A stretch of 64,000 nucleotides of DNA from Ashinkailepas kermadecensis. Taxonomy: Eukaryota > Arthropoda > Thecostraca > Neolepadidae. The DNA lies in the NCBI GenBank assembly GCA_034440615.1, contig JAOTOM010004378.1, forward strand, positions 122,001 to 186,000, in the 5' to 3' direction. Positions within the stretch are counted from its first letter, which is position 1, and the number at the start of each line of letters is the position of its first letter. The notes under the pieces were generated by a model. It ran no database searches. It saw nothing but the letters and a program-made list of their open reading frames with translations, and was not told the DNA's origin. Position numbers and translations under genes: made by a program. Positions 23,436-34,283 of the stretch are shown in pieces.

Positions 23436-26400
23436 TTATATCAGTTCGGAGAGTTTGGTGTCCTGGAGGAAGCGAAAGAGTAAATCAAGTAGTTCTGGGT
23501 GGTCATTCCCGAGGAGAGCTTGAAGCGAAAGTTGTGAGTGGATCTTGGCGACATATTGCATGATATAGCGACGGTGAAGAGCATATGCTGGACAGTCAAG
23601 TAAGATATGAGTGACAGTAAGGCGAACATGACATGTGGTACAAAGTGGAAGGCGGTGAGGTCTATGAAAAAGAAAATTGTGTGTCAAATCGGTGTGGCCC
23701 AGGCGAAGTCTGGTGAGAACCACCTCGTTCAGACGGGTGTGCTGGTTGGAGGAGGGCCAGCTGGAAAGTGTGGGTTTGATGGTGTGTAGGTGTGTGGTGT
23801 TGTGTGACCAGCAGGCCTGAATATACTTTTTGAACAGATTATTTGTGAGGGATAAAAGATCTCCGGGGGGTACTGGGGCTCCGTTGTTATCGGGGAGGTC
23901 GATCGCCGCGCGGGCGAGACCATCAACCCGTTCATTTCCCGGGATGCCCCTATGTCCAGGGATCCAGAGCAGTGTGAGTGGAAGGTGTGCGTGGTTGGCA
24001 TTGTAGAGGTGTCGGATGGCGTGGAGCGTGGGGTGTGTGGTGTTGTGTATTGAGGCGAGGGCGTCCACGGAGGATCGTGAGTCAGTGCATATTGTAGTAG
24101 GGGTAGTAATGCGTTGCGCAATGATGTGTTGTAGGCAAGTGAGTATGGCGACTAGTTCTGCTGTGTAAACCGAATGGTGAAGTGTTAATTTGGTTTGACC
24201 AGTGTCGGGCCCACCGCACCAGGCGGCTCCCGTACCATTGCTGGTACGTGAGCCGTCCGTGTAGAAGAAGGTGTGTTGTGGGTGGGCCTCTTGATATTCA
24301 AAAAATCTAATTTGGACTTCGATGGGGGTGAGCAGGTTTTTGTTTTCCCGAAAGAGATACTCAAGTTTGGGGTGTTTCATGTGCCAAAACGGGATTAGAG
24401 GAGGCAATTTGTCGGGGATTACGTTGGGGAATTTGAGTGCGAATGTGAGGACATGGTCTAAATGTATGGCAATATTGTATTTGTTCCTATTATATGTGCG
24501 TCGAACGGGAGGATTAGAGAGTGCGAGGGTGGCAGGGTGGTTGTGTTGTGTTGTGGTGCGAAAGTGGTATCTGACTAGTTGAAGCATTCTGCGGTGTTGT
24601 AAGCTGGGGAGGTGGGCCTCAGCCCGGAGACTAGTGATGGGCGTGGAGCGGTGTGCTCCGGTGATGAGGCGAATTGCGTTATTCTGTATGCGTTCAAGTG
24701 TTGTGATGTGTGAAGGGGATATATTATCGAAGATAAACGCATTGTATTCCAGGATTGAGCGAATCAGGGTAATATACATCGTGTTGAGTGTGGCCCTGTC
24801 TGCACCCCAGTCGCGACCGGAGATGCAGCGCAGGAGATTTAGACGTTTTGCGCAACGTTGTTTTAGATGAGCAATATGGGGGCCGAAACAAAGACTTTTG
24901 TCTAGTACGATGCCAAGATAGGTGAAGGTGGTTTGGTGAGGGATAATTTGGTCGCGGTAACGGAGTGGTGTAAGAGGTGGAATGTACGTGGTGAGCCGGG
25001 AGAAAAGCATTGTGACGGATTTGGTGGGGGAGATTTGCAGTCCCCAGAGGGAGCACCAGGAATCAATTTGATTCATGGCGCGCTGCATTATATGATTTGC
25101 ATTGTCTGCCGATGGGTGCGTGCACCATATGGCCAAATCATCGGCGTAAATGGAGTATTTTAGACAGGGGGCTATGTGATGGAGGTCAGCGAGCGCATCG
25201 TTAATCATGATAAGAAAGAGGGTGGGGGATAGCACGCTGCCTTGTGGGACGCCTTGTTCTAACTTTTTGGACCGAGAATGGATATTGCCGCAGCGGACGG
25301 TGAATGTTCTATTAGCGAGAAAGTTGGTGATAAATTTTGCCATCCTGCCTCGGATGCCAATACGATGTAATTTGATTCGGAGTGCCGAGCTGTGTACTTT
25401 ATTGAATGCGGATTTTAAATCGAGAAAGAGTGCCACGGTTTCATGTTTTTTCATGAAACCGCGCTGAATCGAGTCAACTAATAGAATAAGGTTGTCAGTG
25501 GTGCTGTGTCTGGGTCGAAAGCCGCTTTGAAAGGGTGTGAGAATTTCGTTGTTTTCAAGGTGAACTCTGATTCGTCCATTGACCATGCGCTCAAAAAGTT
25601 TAGAGGCACAACTAGTGAGAGAGATAGGTCGATAGCTAGAGGGAAGGTCGCGAGGTTTGCGGGGTTTAGCGATAGGAATGATAGTGCTAGTAGACCAGGA
25701 GAGGGGGAAGGTGCCGTCAGTCCATAGTTGGTTTAGTGCCGAAAGGAGGTTGTCTTTTCCGGAGTCGGATAAATTTTGGAAGAAGGGGTATGCCAATTGG
25801 TCAGGGCCAGCCGCGGTGTTTGTTACTTTGGAGAGGGATAAATTTAGTTCATAGAGAGTAAAGGGGGCATTATATGGTTCCGTGTTGTCCGAGGTAAAGT
25901 TGCAGGTGGCGAGAGTGGTTTGTAGGAAGTCGGTGGTTTGTTGCGAGTACTGCGTATTTGAGGAGATGTCTGCATAATACGTGGCAAAGTGTTCCGCGAC
26001 GTCCGAGGGATCTGTGATGCTGCGTTGATTAATTGTCAGTTGTGGGAATCCGCGGTGTGGGGATCTGCCATTTGAGAAAGAGCGAATTTTGGTCCAAATC
26101 TGGCCGATGGGGGTAAAACGGTTGAATGAGTTTGAATAGAGTTGCCAGCTGCGTTTTTTGGAGCTAAGGATAATCTGCTGACAACGTTTTTTAGCCTCGC
26201 GGGCTTCTAACATGTTTTGGGTGGTGAGATTTTTGCGAAATTTTCGCTCAGCCCGCCGCCGCAGAGCGACGGCGCGTTGACACTCGTCGTTCCACCACGG
26301 TACGTGATGACGGCCGGGGAGCGACGAGTGTGGGGGACATGATTTTCAGCCGCGAGTAATATGGTGTCAAGAAAAGCTGATATTGGGGGGTGTGAATGAG

Positions 26401-27172
26401 GAGGGAAGGCGGTGTCAATTTCCTGGGAGAAAGATGGCCATTTCGCCTTGCGAACATTCCAGCGGGGGAGAAATGAATAATCTCTAGCCTGGGCTGAGCG
26501 TTCAAGCATAATATGAATAGGGAAGTGATCGCTAAAGAGGGGGTCGGGTTGTACATGCCAAGAAAAGAGGGGTGAGATGGAGGCCGAGGCCAAAGATAGG
26601 TCGATGGCAGATGGACGGAACGGGGCAATGTCGGTGTTGTGTGTGGGTGTTTGGTCATTTAAAAAGACCATGTTGTGGGTGTTGAGGAGTGTTTCGATGT
26701 GGAGTCCGCGAGGTGATGTGGTGTGACAGCCCCATGCCTGGTGGTGGGCATTAAAATCTCCCAGCACCAGACAGGGGTGAGGGAGGAGACCGAATAGGTC
26801 GGTCACAGAAGATAAGGATAGTGTAGGAGAAGGTGGGAGATAGAGAGAGAGTATAGTAAGCTCTAGTTGTGCAATTTTGACAGAAACGGCAATAAAATTT
26901 AGGTTATTTACAATGGGGATCTGACGATGAAGGAGGGTGTCGGATATAAATAAGGCGACCCCGCCGCCGCGGGATGTAGAATTTCTATTGTCGGTGTAGA
27001 GGGAATAACCAAAGATATTAAAATTATATGGGTCATTGTCGCGCCATCGGGTCTCCTGAACGGCGGCAATCAATGGTTTATTTCTGATGATATATTCCTT
27101 GAATTCTGCCCAATGGGATATGAGTGACCTCGTATTCCATTGGAGCAAGAATTCAGTGGTGGGTGTCTGCAT
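23436..27172 (-). pseudogene. LINE copy A ORF2: endonuclease-RT-RNase H, one frameshift
   Basis: This is the better of the two ORF2 copies. The start at 27172 (MQTPTTEFLLQWNTRS) gives an APE endonuclease with AAVQETRW, SRGGGVALFI, LGDFNAHH and FSDHFPIHI, open to 26207. A 1-base loss in a G-run near 26318 breaks the frame. The second part (26213-23436, 925 codons open) carries the RT: SSYRPISLTSCASKL, FQSGFRPRHSTTDN, LFLDLKSAFN, QGVPQGSVLSP, YADDLAIW with the catalytic Asp pair at 25137-25148, and TYLGIVLDK. An RNase H domain follows with all acidic motifs (FYTDGSR, YTAELVAI, ICTDSRSSVDAL, GNERVDGLA) and a C-terminal region with CTTCHVRLTVTHILLDCP. It would be a DNA-nicking, RNA-copying nuclear enzyme; as written it cannot be made as one chain. 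Confidence 0.92.
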
Positions 27173-27247
27173 TAGTGATGTGTGGTATGATGATCACGCC
27201 CTCGCAGGCGTGTGTGTGGCGGGGACGGCAAGGTGGGATCGTCAGTC

Positions 27248-28511
27248 TCATATGAATCTGACGAGCCAGGTGACGTGGAGGACTGCTCTGGATCCCTCGG
27301 GTGGTTCAGGGCACGGGGACCGGGAGCGAGGGCTGGGACTCCGGGGGACTGAGAGGGGAGGTGACGGCCCTGAGGGGGGTGGGGTGGACGAAGCCCTTGC
27401 CGGCGCAGGCGTGGCGGCTCGGTGGGCATGCGGGTCGGGCGACAAAGGGGCCTTCGAGGCTGGGCGCGTGGCCTGAGGCGGGACGTCCTGTTGGTGGGCT
27501 GGGTGTCCGGGTGTTAGAGGGTACCGGCGACAGGAGCGGGGGCCCGCGATAGAGGCGGGCCCGGACGAAGGCCAGGGGCAGGGGAGGAGAGCGTAGGCCT
27601 GGGCTCCGATGCGGCCCAGCCGATGGGGACGGGGCGAGGGAGGCCGCCTCAGCCGGGGTCGGCCACAGGGGGGCGAGCTGGGGCCGGGGCCCACTCCGAG
27701 TCGGCGGTGGGGAACAGGAGCGGCGCGGGCGAGCAAGTCGGCGCTGCTGGCGGTCCTTGGCCTCCGAGCCATGCCGGGCACCGGGGGGATGAAGCTGGGT
27801 GGGGGCCCGAACGCAGGACGCACACCGAGTGGCACGTCATTCGTGCACGTGTCGGTCGGGTGTCCCTCGGCACAGTCTCCCGCACACCGGGGCCCGGGCG
27901 CGACAGGCCTTTGCCCAAGTGGCCATACCTTTGGCAGTAGCCGCAGCGAGATGGGTGGTGGTGTCCATGGGCGCAGGGCGATGCGCAGGTAGCCGGCCAT
28001 TATGTAGGCGGGCGGAGTCTGGGTCCTGAAGCCCAGCTTGAGCACCGGGCCGAGGCGGGGACTGCGGCCGAGGCGGGTGACCTCACAGACGCCCTGATCC
28101 TGCAGCTCAGCTGAGAGCTCCTCTTCGGGCATCCCTGTCCAAGCTCAGGGAGCATACGCAGTCATGTAGGAGCCATGTTCAGGCGATCCGCCGGTTCGAT
28201 CAGGACTGGTGTCGGTACCGAGGAACCTCTCTAGGTTCAGTAGAGCTGCGCGCCTGGGAGGCCTCCCTGACACGGACAAGGAGGGCCCCGGACCTGAGGA
28301 CCTTGGCGGGACGCCACTCCGCCTGTCCATTGGTCCAGGTGACGGGCTATCGCGAATGGGGACGTCCGGGCCCATGTCCCCTCCGTCCTAGTCACTAGGA
28401 TCGAAGTGACTCCCCTTCCGGAGGGTCGCGGGGGAGGGGGCAGGCGGGCTCCCAGGCCGGGACCGGCGGCCTCACTAGTCCTCCGAGGGCGGCGGGGGTG
28501 TCCCCAGGCAT
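27248..28511 (-). pseudogene. LINE copy A ORF1: Gag-like protein, multiply frameshifted
   Basis: The likely start at 28511 (MPGD) aligns with the ORF1 start of copy B. Conserved pieces are GTWARTSPFAIAR, then VCEVTRLGRS, AGYLRIALRPWTPPP and the knuckle residues CAEGHPTDTC, but they lie in different frames. The first zinc knuckle is readable only by changing frame near 27930. The proline-rich C-terminal part is open to 27248. It is more decayed than ORF2 of the same copy. Identification rests on order, motif pieces and similarity to copy B. Confidence 0.75.
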
Positions 28512-28914
28512 ACCGGGGCAGGGCGGGTGGGCTTACACTAAGAGGGGAGTGGGTTGAAGTGCACGTGTGGATAAGGGCACCCTGAAGGGGTGCAGGCAAG
28601 AAAGGCACCCTAAAGGGGTGCTACAAGGAAATGTGTGAAAAGACCTGTAGTGGAAAAGGTGGAGAAAGACACAGTGGTTTGGAGGGCAGGGGGAGTAGCC
28701 GGCAGAGGCGGGGGCAGTCACGGTCTTGTGACCGCTAGCCCGATCCTTTGAACCAGTAAGGTACCTCTGTCGGCTTTAATCTGATTGGGTGGGATGGGCA
28801 AAAACCAGTCAAAGTTGAACGCCGAAACAAGTCGGTTTCCCGACGGCACTTCGAGAGCGCCGCAGGGCCGAAAGGAGAGGGAAGGGGGCGTCGGCTAATC
28901 CGACGAGCAACTAG
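28512..28914 (-). promoter_or_regulatory. LINE copy A proximal 5' UTR
   Basis: It contains two tandem short hairpins (GCACCC-x-GGGGTGC type) at about 28568-28622, in the same place relative to ORF1 as in copy B. A GTCGG-CTAAT-CCGAC hairpin lies at the distal end. Their conservation in both copies suggests an RNA-level role. Confidence 0.55.
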
Positions 28915-29175
28915 TGGAGTCGCCGGCTAATCCGGCTGACAACCAGCTAGTGGTCGGGGGCGGAGCTTCCCGTAGATGCCCTAATAAGGACACCTACGAG
29001 AGAGCTGGGATGGGAAAGGCCCGCGGCAATTGAATATTGTGGCAATATTCAATTGCGGCGGGAGGGAAATGAAACTGGGGGGGGGCAACTTCTGCGCTTG
29101 ATCACCTTTTGATCAAGATCGCAAGGGTCTTCTCAAGCTCCTCCTCTCATCGAAAAACCTTGAGCAACCAACTAG
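28915..29175 (-). repeat. LINE 5' UTR monomer 1
   Basis: A roughly 260-bp monomer with the landmarks CTAGTGG, GGCGGAGCTTCCCGTAGATG, AACTTCTGCGCTTGATCACC and TTCTCAAGC. It contains an extra perfect inverted repeat, GCAATTGAATATTG (29026-29039 with 29043-29056), that monomer 2 lacks. Tandem 5' monomers often carry LINE promoters; promoter activity is inferred. Confidence 0.7.
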
Positions 29176-29395
29176 TGGCGTCGGGCGGCTATTCCGGCTG
29201 ACAACTAGCTAGTGGTCCGGGCGGCTGACGTCACCCGGGGAGGGGGGAGGGGGGGGCGGAGCTTCCCGTAGATGCTCTAATAAGGAGACCTACAAGACAG
29301 TTGGGATGGGTGGGCGGGGAAATGGGGCGGCGGCCAACTTCTGCGCTTGATCACCTGTCCGATCGTGATCGTAAGGTTCTTCTCAAGCCTCTCCC
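29176..29395 (-). repeat. LINE 5' UTR monomer 2
   Basis: About 220 bp with the same ordered landmarks as monomer 1 (CTAGTGG, GGCGGAGCTTCCCGTAGATG, AACTTCTGCGCTTGATCACC, TTCTCAAGC). It ends at the 13-bp target duplication. Confidence 0.7.
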
Positions 29396-29408
29396 CAGCA
29401 GCCGGACC
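29396..29408. repeat. 13-bp target-site duplication, right copy
   Basis: CAGCAGCCGGACC, an exact match to 16752-16764. Together the two copies bracket both LINEs. Confidence 0.8.
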
Positions 29409-30329
29409 ACAGCCTAACACACTCCATCAATCTAACTACCGGAATTGCTGACAACAACGCGCCAACAGCAACTTGCAAGATGATGCGCATGCGCACTGAG
29501 TACACTGTTCTCCGGCTTCGGAGCTGCGTCTCGGAAAACCTGTGTTCCTGCCACCCATATAGTGGGAAAGTTGGACAGTTTTAAGAGACGTTCTCCGGAG
29601 TCCCGGAAGTCACCGATCAGAATTGGCTGCGTTAGCGTTTTCTGTTCCGAAATCTGTCTATCAACCAATCAATGCAAGGTATTTTTATATGACGTCATAA
29701 CCATTAGCAACTTTGAACACGTGGTTAACAGTGTCTACTGCAAACACAAGACCTTGACTGATCCTTTGCTTTGATCACATCCAACTGTGGCGTATGCGGT
29801 GGCGTATGCGGTAGCAGAGTTGCGTTCGTGTTACGTGGGAAATTGGCTGCATAGGTAGGTATGCGCTCTGAGCTGAGGGTGAAGTGTGAAGTATATTTGT
29901 TTGTTTTTCATATGGCTAGCCTTGTACTGAGACCAACAGTGAAAGGAAAGCGCATTTCTCCTGTGAGTTATGAGAAATGAAACAGTGCTGATTATTACGG
30001 GCCACTACCGGGCGGTGCCATTCATTGTTCACTTCTTTGTTCCTATGTTTTGGCATTTGACTTGACCAAAAATGAGAATGATATTTCTTATGCATATTAT
30101 GTAGGTACTGATTGATGTTTTTCCGATCGGTTACTGGTAAACAGATTCCATGCATACAAAAATAATGTCCATGAAAATGTACTCCGGAAGAAATCGGTAT
30201 GCACTCCGACTCCCAACCAGGAAAGTAAGTTTCCCACTCTGGTCACCACACCTGTCACCGCATCTGAGCCGACCTGTCAACGTCCACACAGACGCCGGAC
30301 ACTCACCTCCGACACACAGGCGGATGTCG
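29409..30329. other. Unannotated spacer with a stray 22-bp-satellite fragment
   Basis: No gene is recognised. At about 30241-30280 two units of the 22-bp satellite family from 15.6-16.5 kb (CACCACACCTGTCACCGC, CTGAGCCGACCTGTCAAC) appear alone. A short GTGGCGTATGCG duplication lies near 29788-29812. Confidence 0.45.
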
Positions 30330-30545
30330 ACACCGAGTATCCCGACACCCACCGATGGGTAACCGTGCCAAGCACCCTGACACCCACCGACAGGTAACCG
30401 TGCCGAGTGTCCCGACACCCACCGACAGGCATCCGTTCTGGGTGTCCTGACACCCACCGACAGGAAACGGCGTCGTGTGTCCCAACACCCACCGTCAGGA
30501 GGCGGACACCGGTGTTCGGATACCCACAGGCAGGATGGGGACATC
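30330..30545. repeat. Minisatellite, ~34-bp unit
   Basis: About six diverged copies of a unit containing ACACCCACCGACAGGTAACC followed by GTGCCGAGTGTCCCG. Confidence 0.85.
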
Positions 30546-30905
30546 GGTGTTCGAACACTCAAAGATGGCAACAGTACCATGGCGATTAAGGGAGTAGGAA
30601 GACCAGAAATATAGGAGAAGATAATCACCTTAAACCGATCATTTCCGTACAACACCTATACGGTTCATTAATGAAGCTTTTCCGAATATCGGGGGATCAT
30701 GGCGTACCTGCCAGAAGCCGCATCCCTCCAGTGTTAAAATAATGTTTTTTGGTTAGGTGTGAGATGCCGAAACAAATACAGTAGGATGTCGGAATTTTCA
30801 ATGGAAACGGTACCGCGTAACATAACAATAAGTTCTTCAAAACACAATTTTAATCCAACAGCGTACTCATACGTGCATCTTTTTCTTTTTATAACCTAAT
30901 TAATA
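30546..30905. other. AT-rich spacer upstream of the Helitron-like array
   Basis: No gene is recognised. It ends in TTAATA, so the first array base T (30906) follows an A. Confidence 0.5.
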
Positions 30906-30919
30906 TCTACTATACTATC

Positions 30920-32097
30920 TCTACTATACTATTTGAGTAACAAAGTTTGTATGTCGTCGATTGTCATCGTGTGTAGGTTCGACTATGGGTCGAACGTGCT
31001 TGAAATTTTCACACGCGACAGACAATCGATGTGTGATGAGCTGTGCCGAGTTTCGTTGTCGTCGGATGTATGCCGGGCACGTGGCACGTGCGCAAAGTTG
31101 GCACTACCCCCTCATTGGTTTAACATGTGATTTGGGAAATCGCATGCGGCGGACGAGACGTGCGCATATTGGCACCTGGCACGGCTCACAACAGAGCTAC
31201 GGAAATATGGCTGACATCACGCGAAAGCCCCAAATGTTGGCTATCCACTCGACAAAATTTCGTCACGATCAGGTCAACGTGCTGCGCCTGAGCGTCACGG
31301 GGGTCCTCAGAGAACCGCCATCGGCCGCCCGTAGGAATAGCATGTAAAACCATAATTTTTTTCTCACCAATTTTGGCGCTCCCGATCGACCGGATTCACA
31401 CCGCCATATCTCGAGAACCAATGGACCGATCGACACCAAACAAACACCTTAGTGTTGCCACGATAATTGCCAACATCGCCACGGCAGCCGTTTACGGGTC
31501 ACCCGTCACGAGCACGCAAGGGGGGGTTTGAAAAGCGGACGCGACGTTTTTCACCGTTTTTCACGATTGGGTCTGGTTCTCGGAAACGGCTCAACTTGGC
31601 GACTTGCCGTAACTTTCACCACCTGGGCGGATGTATCGGCTACCATTTTCCCATAGACTATCATGGGCTGCAGTGTGCGCACGCGCCGTCATCGTGACAC
31701 GGGCTGCGCGTGTTTCGGTCCGTGAAAAATACTCTTTGTGATGCTCACGTTTCCTTCGGATTTTTCCAGTTGCAAATAGTTTGGTTGTAATCGTCGATGC
31801 CCGCAACCCTTACCAGACGACATTTTTCGCCGGCAACTTGCGTTTCAACACGTGAGTTTCCTCGGCGCCGAGTTGCACGCTGTCGCCTGAACAATGAAAA
31901 AATACCAAGAGGGCTGGCGCATTCGCGGCGGCGGCACCGCCGCCGGAGAGATTCTGTAAATTGAAATATTCGGCAGCAGATAAATGAATCAACGATACGC
32001 TCAAATGGGCATAGCCGCCGAACCATTAGGCCGATTCACATGAAACCAACCTAAATTTTTTGTCTTAACGCAGCGGGGAAAGTGCCGAAGGCGCTTG
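30920..32097 (+). repeat. Array unit 0
   Basis: 1178 bp. It is preceded by a 14-bp partial repeat of its own start (TCTACTATACTATC at 30906). It is complete to the terminal hairpin GCCGAAGGCGCTTG. Confidence 0.8.
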
Positions 32098-33081
32098 TCT
32101 ACTATACTATTTCTGATAAAAACTTTGTTTGTTTGTCTGTCTGTCTGGATATCTGTCTGTCGTCTTTTGTCCACGCGTCGATTGACGTAGTGTGTAGGTT
32201 AGATCATGAGTCGCACGTGCTTGACATTTTCACACGCGACAGACAATTGACGTGTGACGTGCGGTGCCGCGTTTCGTTGTCGTGGAGTGAATGCCTGGCA
32301 CGTGGCACGTGCGCAAAGTTGGCACTACCCCGTCATTGGCTTAACGTGTGATTTGGGAAATTGCATGCGGCGAAACATATTGGCGCCTGGCACGGCGCAT
32401 AACAGAGCCACGAAAATATGGCTGACATCACGTGAAAGCCCCAAATGTTGGCTATCCACTGGACAAAATTTCGTCACGATCGGGTCAACGTGCTGCCCGC
32501 GAGCGTCACGGGGGTCCTGAGCACACCGGCCGTCGACCGCCCATAGGAATAGCATGTAAAACCGGGATTTTTTTCACAAATTTTAGCACTCCCGATCGGC
32601 CCTATTCACACCGCCATATCTCGACAATCAATGGGCCGATCGACACCAAACAAACACCATAGCGTAGCCACGACAATGGCCAACATCGCCACGGCAGCCA
32701 TTAGCGGGTCACCCCTCACGCGCACGCGAAGGGGGTTTGAAAACCGGAAGTGCTTTTTCGATTGGGTTGGTCTCGGAAACGGCTCAACTGGCGACTTACC
32801 GTTACGCTGGTGTACGTGTTTTGTGAAATACGTCGGTTTTACACTGCCGATGATTTTCACGGAGAAATTTGGTTCCTTCGGTTTTCATCGCAATATCGGC
32901 TCATCTTACCGGGCGACTTTTTCGCCGTCACTTTGCGCTCAAAGCCGGGAACAACGCTGAGAATTATTTCTTAATCCGTGAAAAATGGCGGCATGTATCG
33001 GCGGGGACCCTCGCACATTCTTTAAATAAAAATTTTCGGGAGCAGGCATATGACTATCGTGTCGTTCGAAACCACTTTTTT
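32098..33081 (+). repeat. Array unit 1, shortened
   Basis: 984 bp. The middle is shortened and the usual terminal hairpin is missing. It runs via AAATAAAAATTTTCGGGAGC into a diverged junction before the next start at 33082. Confidence 0.75.
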
Positions 33082-34283
33082 TCTACACTATACTATTTGA
33101 GTAAAAAACTTTGTTTGTCTGTTTGTCTGTCTGTCTGTCGTCTTTTGTCCACGCGTCGATTGACGTCGTGTGTAGGTTCGACTATTGGCCGCACGTGCTT
33201 GAAATTTTCACACGCCACAGACAATTGACGTGTGACGTGCGGTGCCGCGTTTCATTGTCGTGGAGTGTATGCCTCGCACGTGGCACGTGCTCAAAGTTGA
33301 CACTACCCCGTCATTGGCTTTACGTGTGATTTGGGAAATTGCATGCGGCGGAACATATTGGCGCCTGACACGGCTCACTACAGAGCCACGGAAATATGGC
33401 CGACACCACGTGAAAGCCCCAAATGTTGGCTATCACCGGAATGAAATTTCGTCACGATCGGGTCAACGTGCTGCGCGTGAGCGTCACGGGGGTCCTGAGC
33501 GGACGGGTCGTCGCCCGCCCATAGGAATAGCACGTAAAACCGGGATTTTTTTCCATCCATTTTTAACGCTCCAGATCGGCCCTATTCACACCGCCATATC
33601 TCGACAATCAATGGGCCGATCGACACCAAACAAACACCATAGTATTGCCACGACAATTGCCAACATCGTCACGGCAGCCATTAACGGGTCACCCCTCACG
33701 CGCACGCGAGGGGGTTGTGAAAAGCGGAAGTGACGTTTTTCAGCGTTTTTCACGATTGGGTCTGGTTCTCGGAAACGGCTCAACTTGGCGACTTGCCGTC
33801 ACCTGCATCACCTGGGTGGATGTACCAGCTACCATTTTCCCATAGACTATCGTGGGCTGCAGTGTGCACGCACGCAGTCATCGTGACACGGGCTGCACGT
33901 GTTTCGGTCCGTGAAAAAACTTCCGCTCTACGCTGTCCCCACACCGCTGTACGATGGTATTTCGCGGAGAAAGTTGCATGCGCGGATAGCCCCAAGCTGT
34001 GTGATGCCCACGGTGCCCTCGGAATTTCGACATCTCAAATAGTTTGGTAGCAATCGTCGATACCCGTAACCATTACCGGGCGACATTTTTCGCCGGCAGT
34101 TTGCGCTCCAAGCCATGGACCACGTTGAGCACAGTTTCCCACCAATTTCTTCAGCCGTCAAGACAACAATGGCGGCACGCGCTTTATCGGCGGGGACACC
34201 TCCGCCGGAGAGACTCTGTAAATATATATATTCGCGGGAGCAGGGAAATTAATTCCACTAAATTGGCATAGCGGCCGAACCAT

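Larger units (their letters stand above)
22793..29395 (-). mobile_element. I/Jockey-type LINE, upstream copy (copy A), with 5' monomers
   Basis: A 6.6-kb minus-strand LINE with the same layout as copy B, but with two extra tandem monomers at its 5' end and a clean poly(A) tail. The EN-RT part is about 95 percent identical to copy B by eye. ORF1 and the RNase H/C-terminal part are far more diverged. It is better preserved: ORF2 has one visible frameshift (near 26318). ORF1 has several. It ends at 29395, next to the right copy of the 13-bp duplication. Confidence 0.9.
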
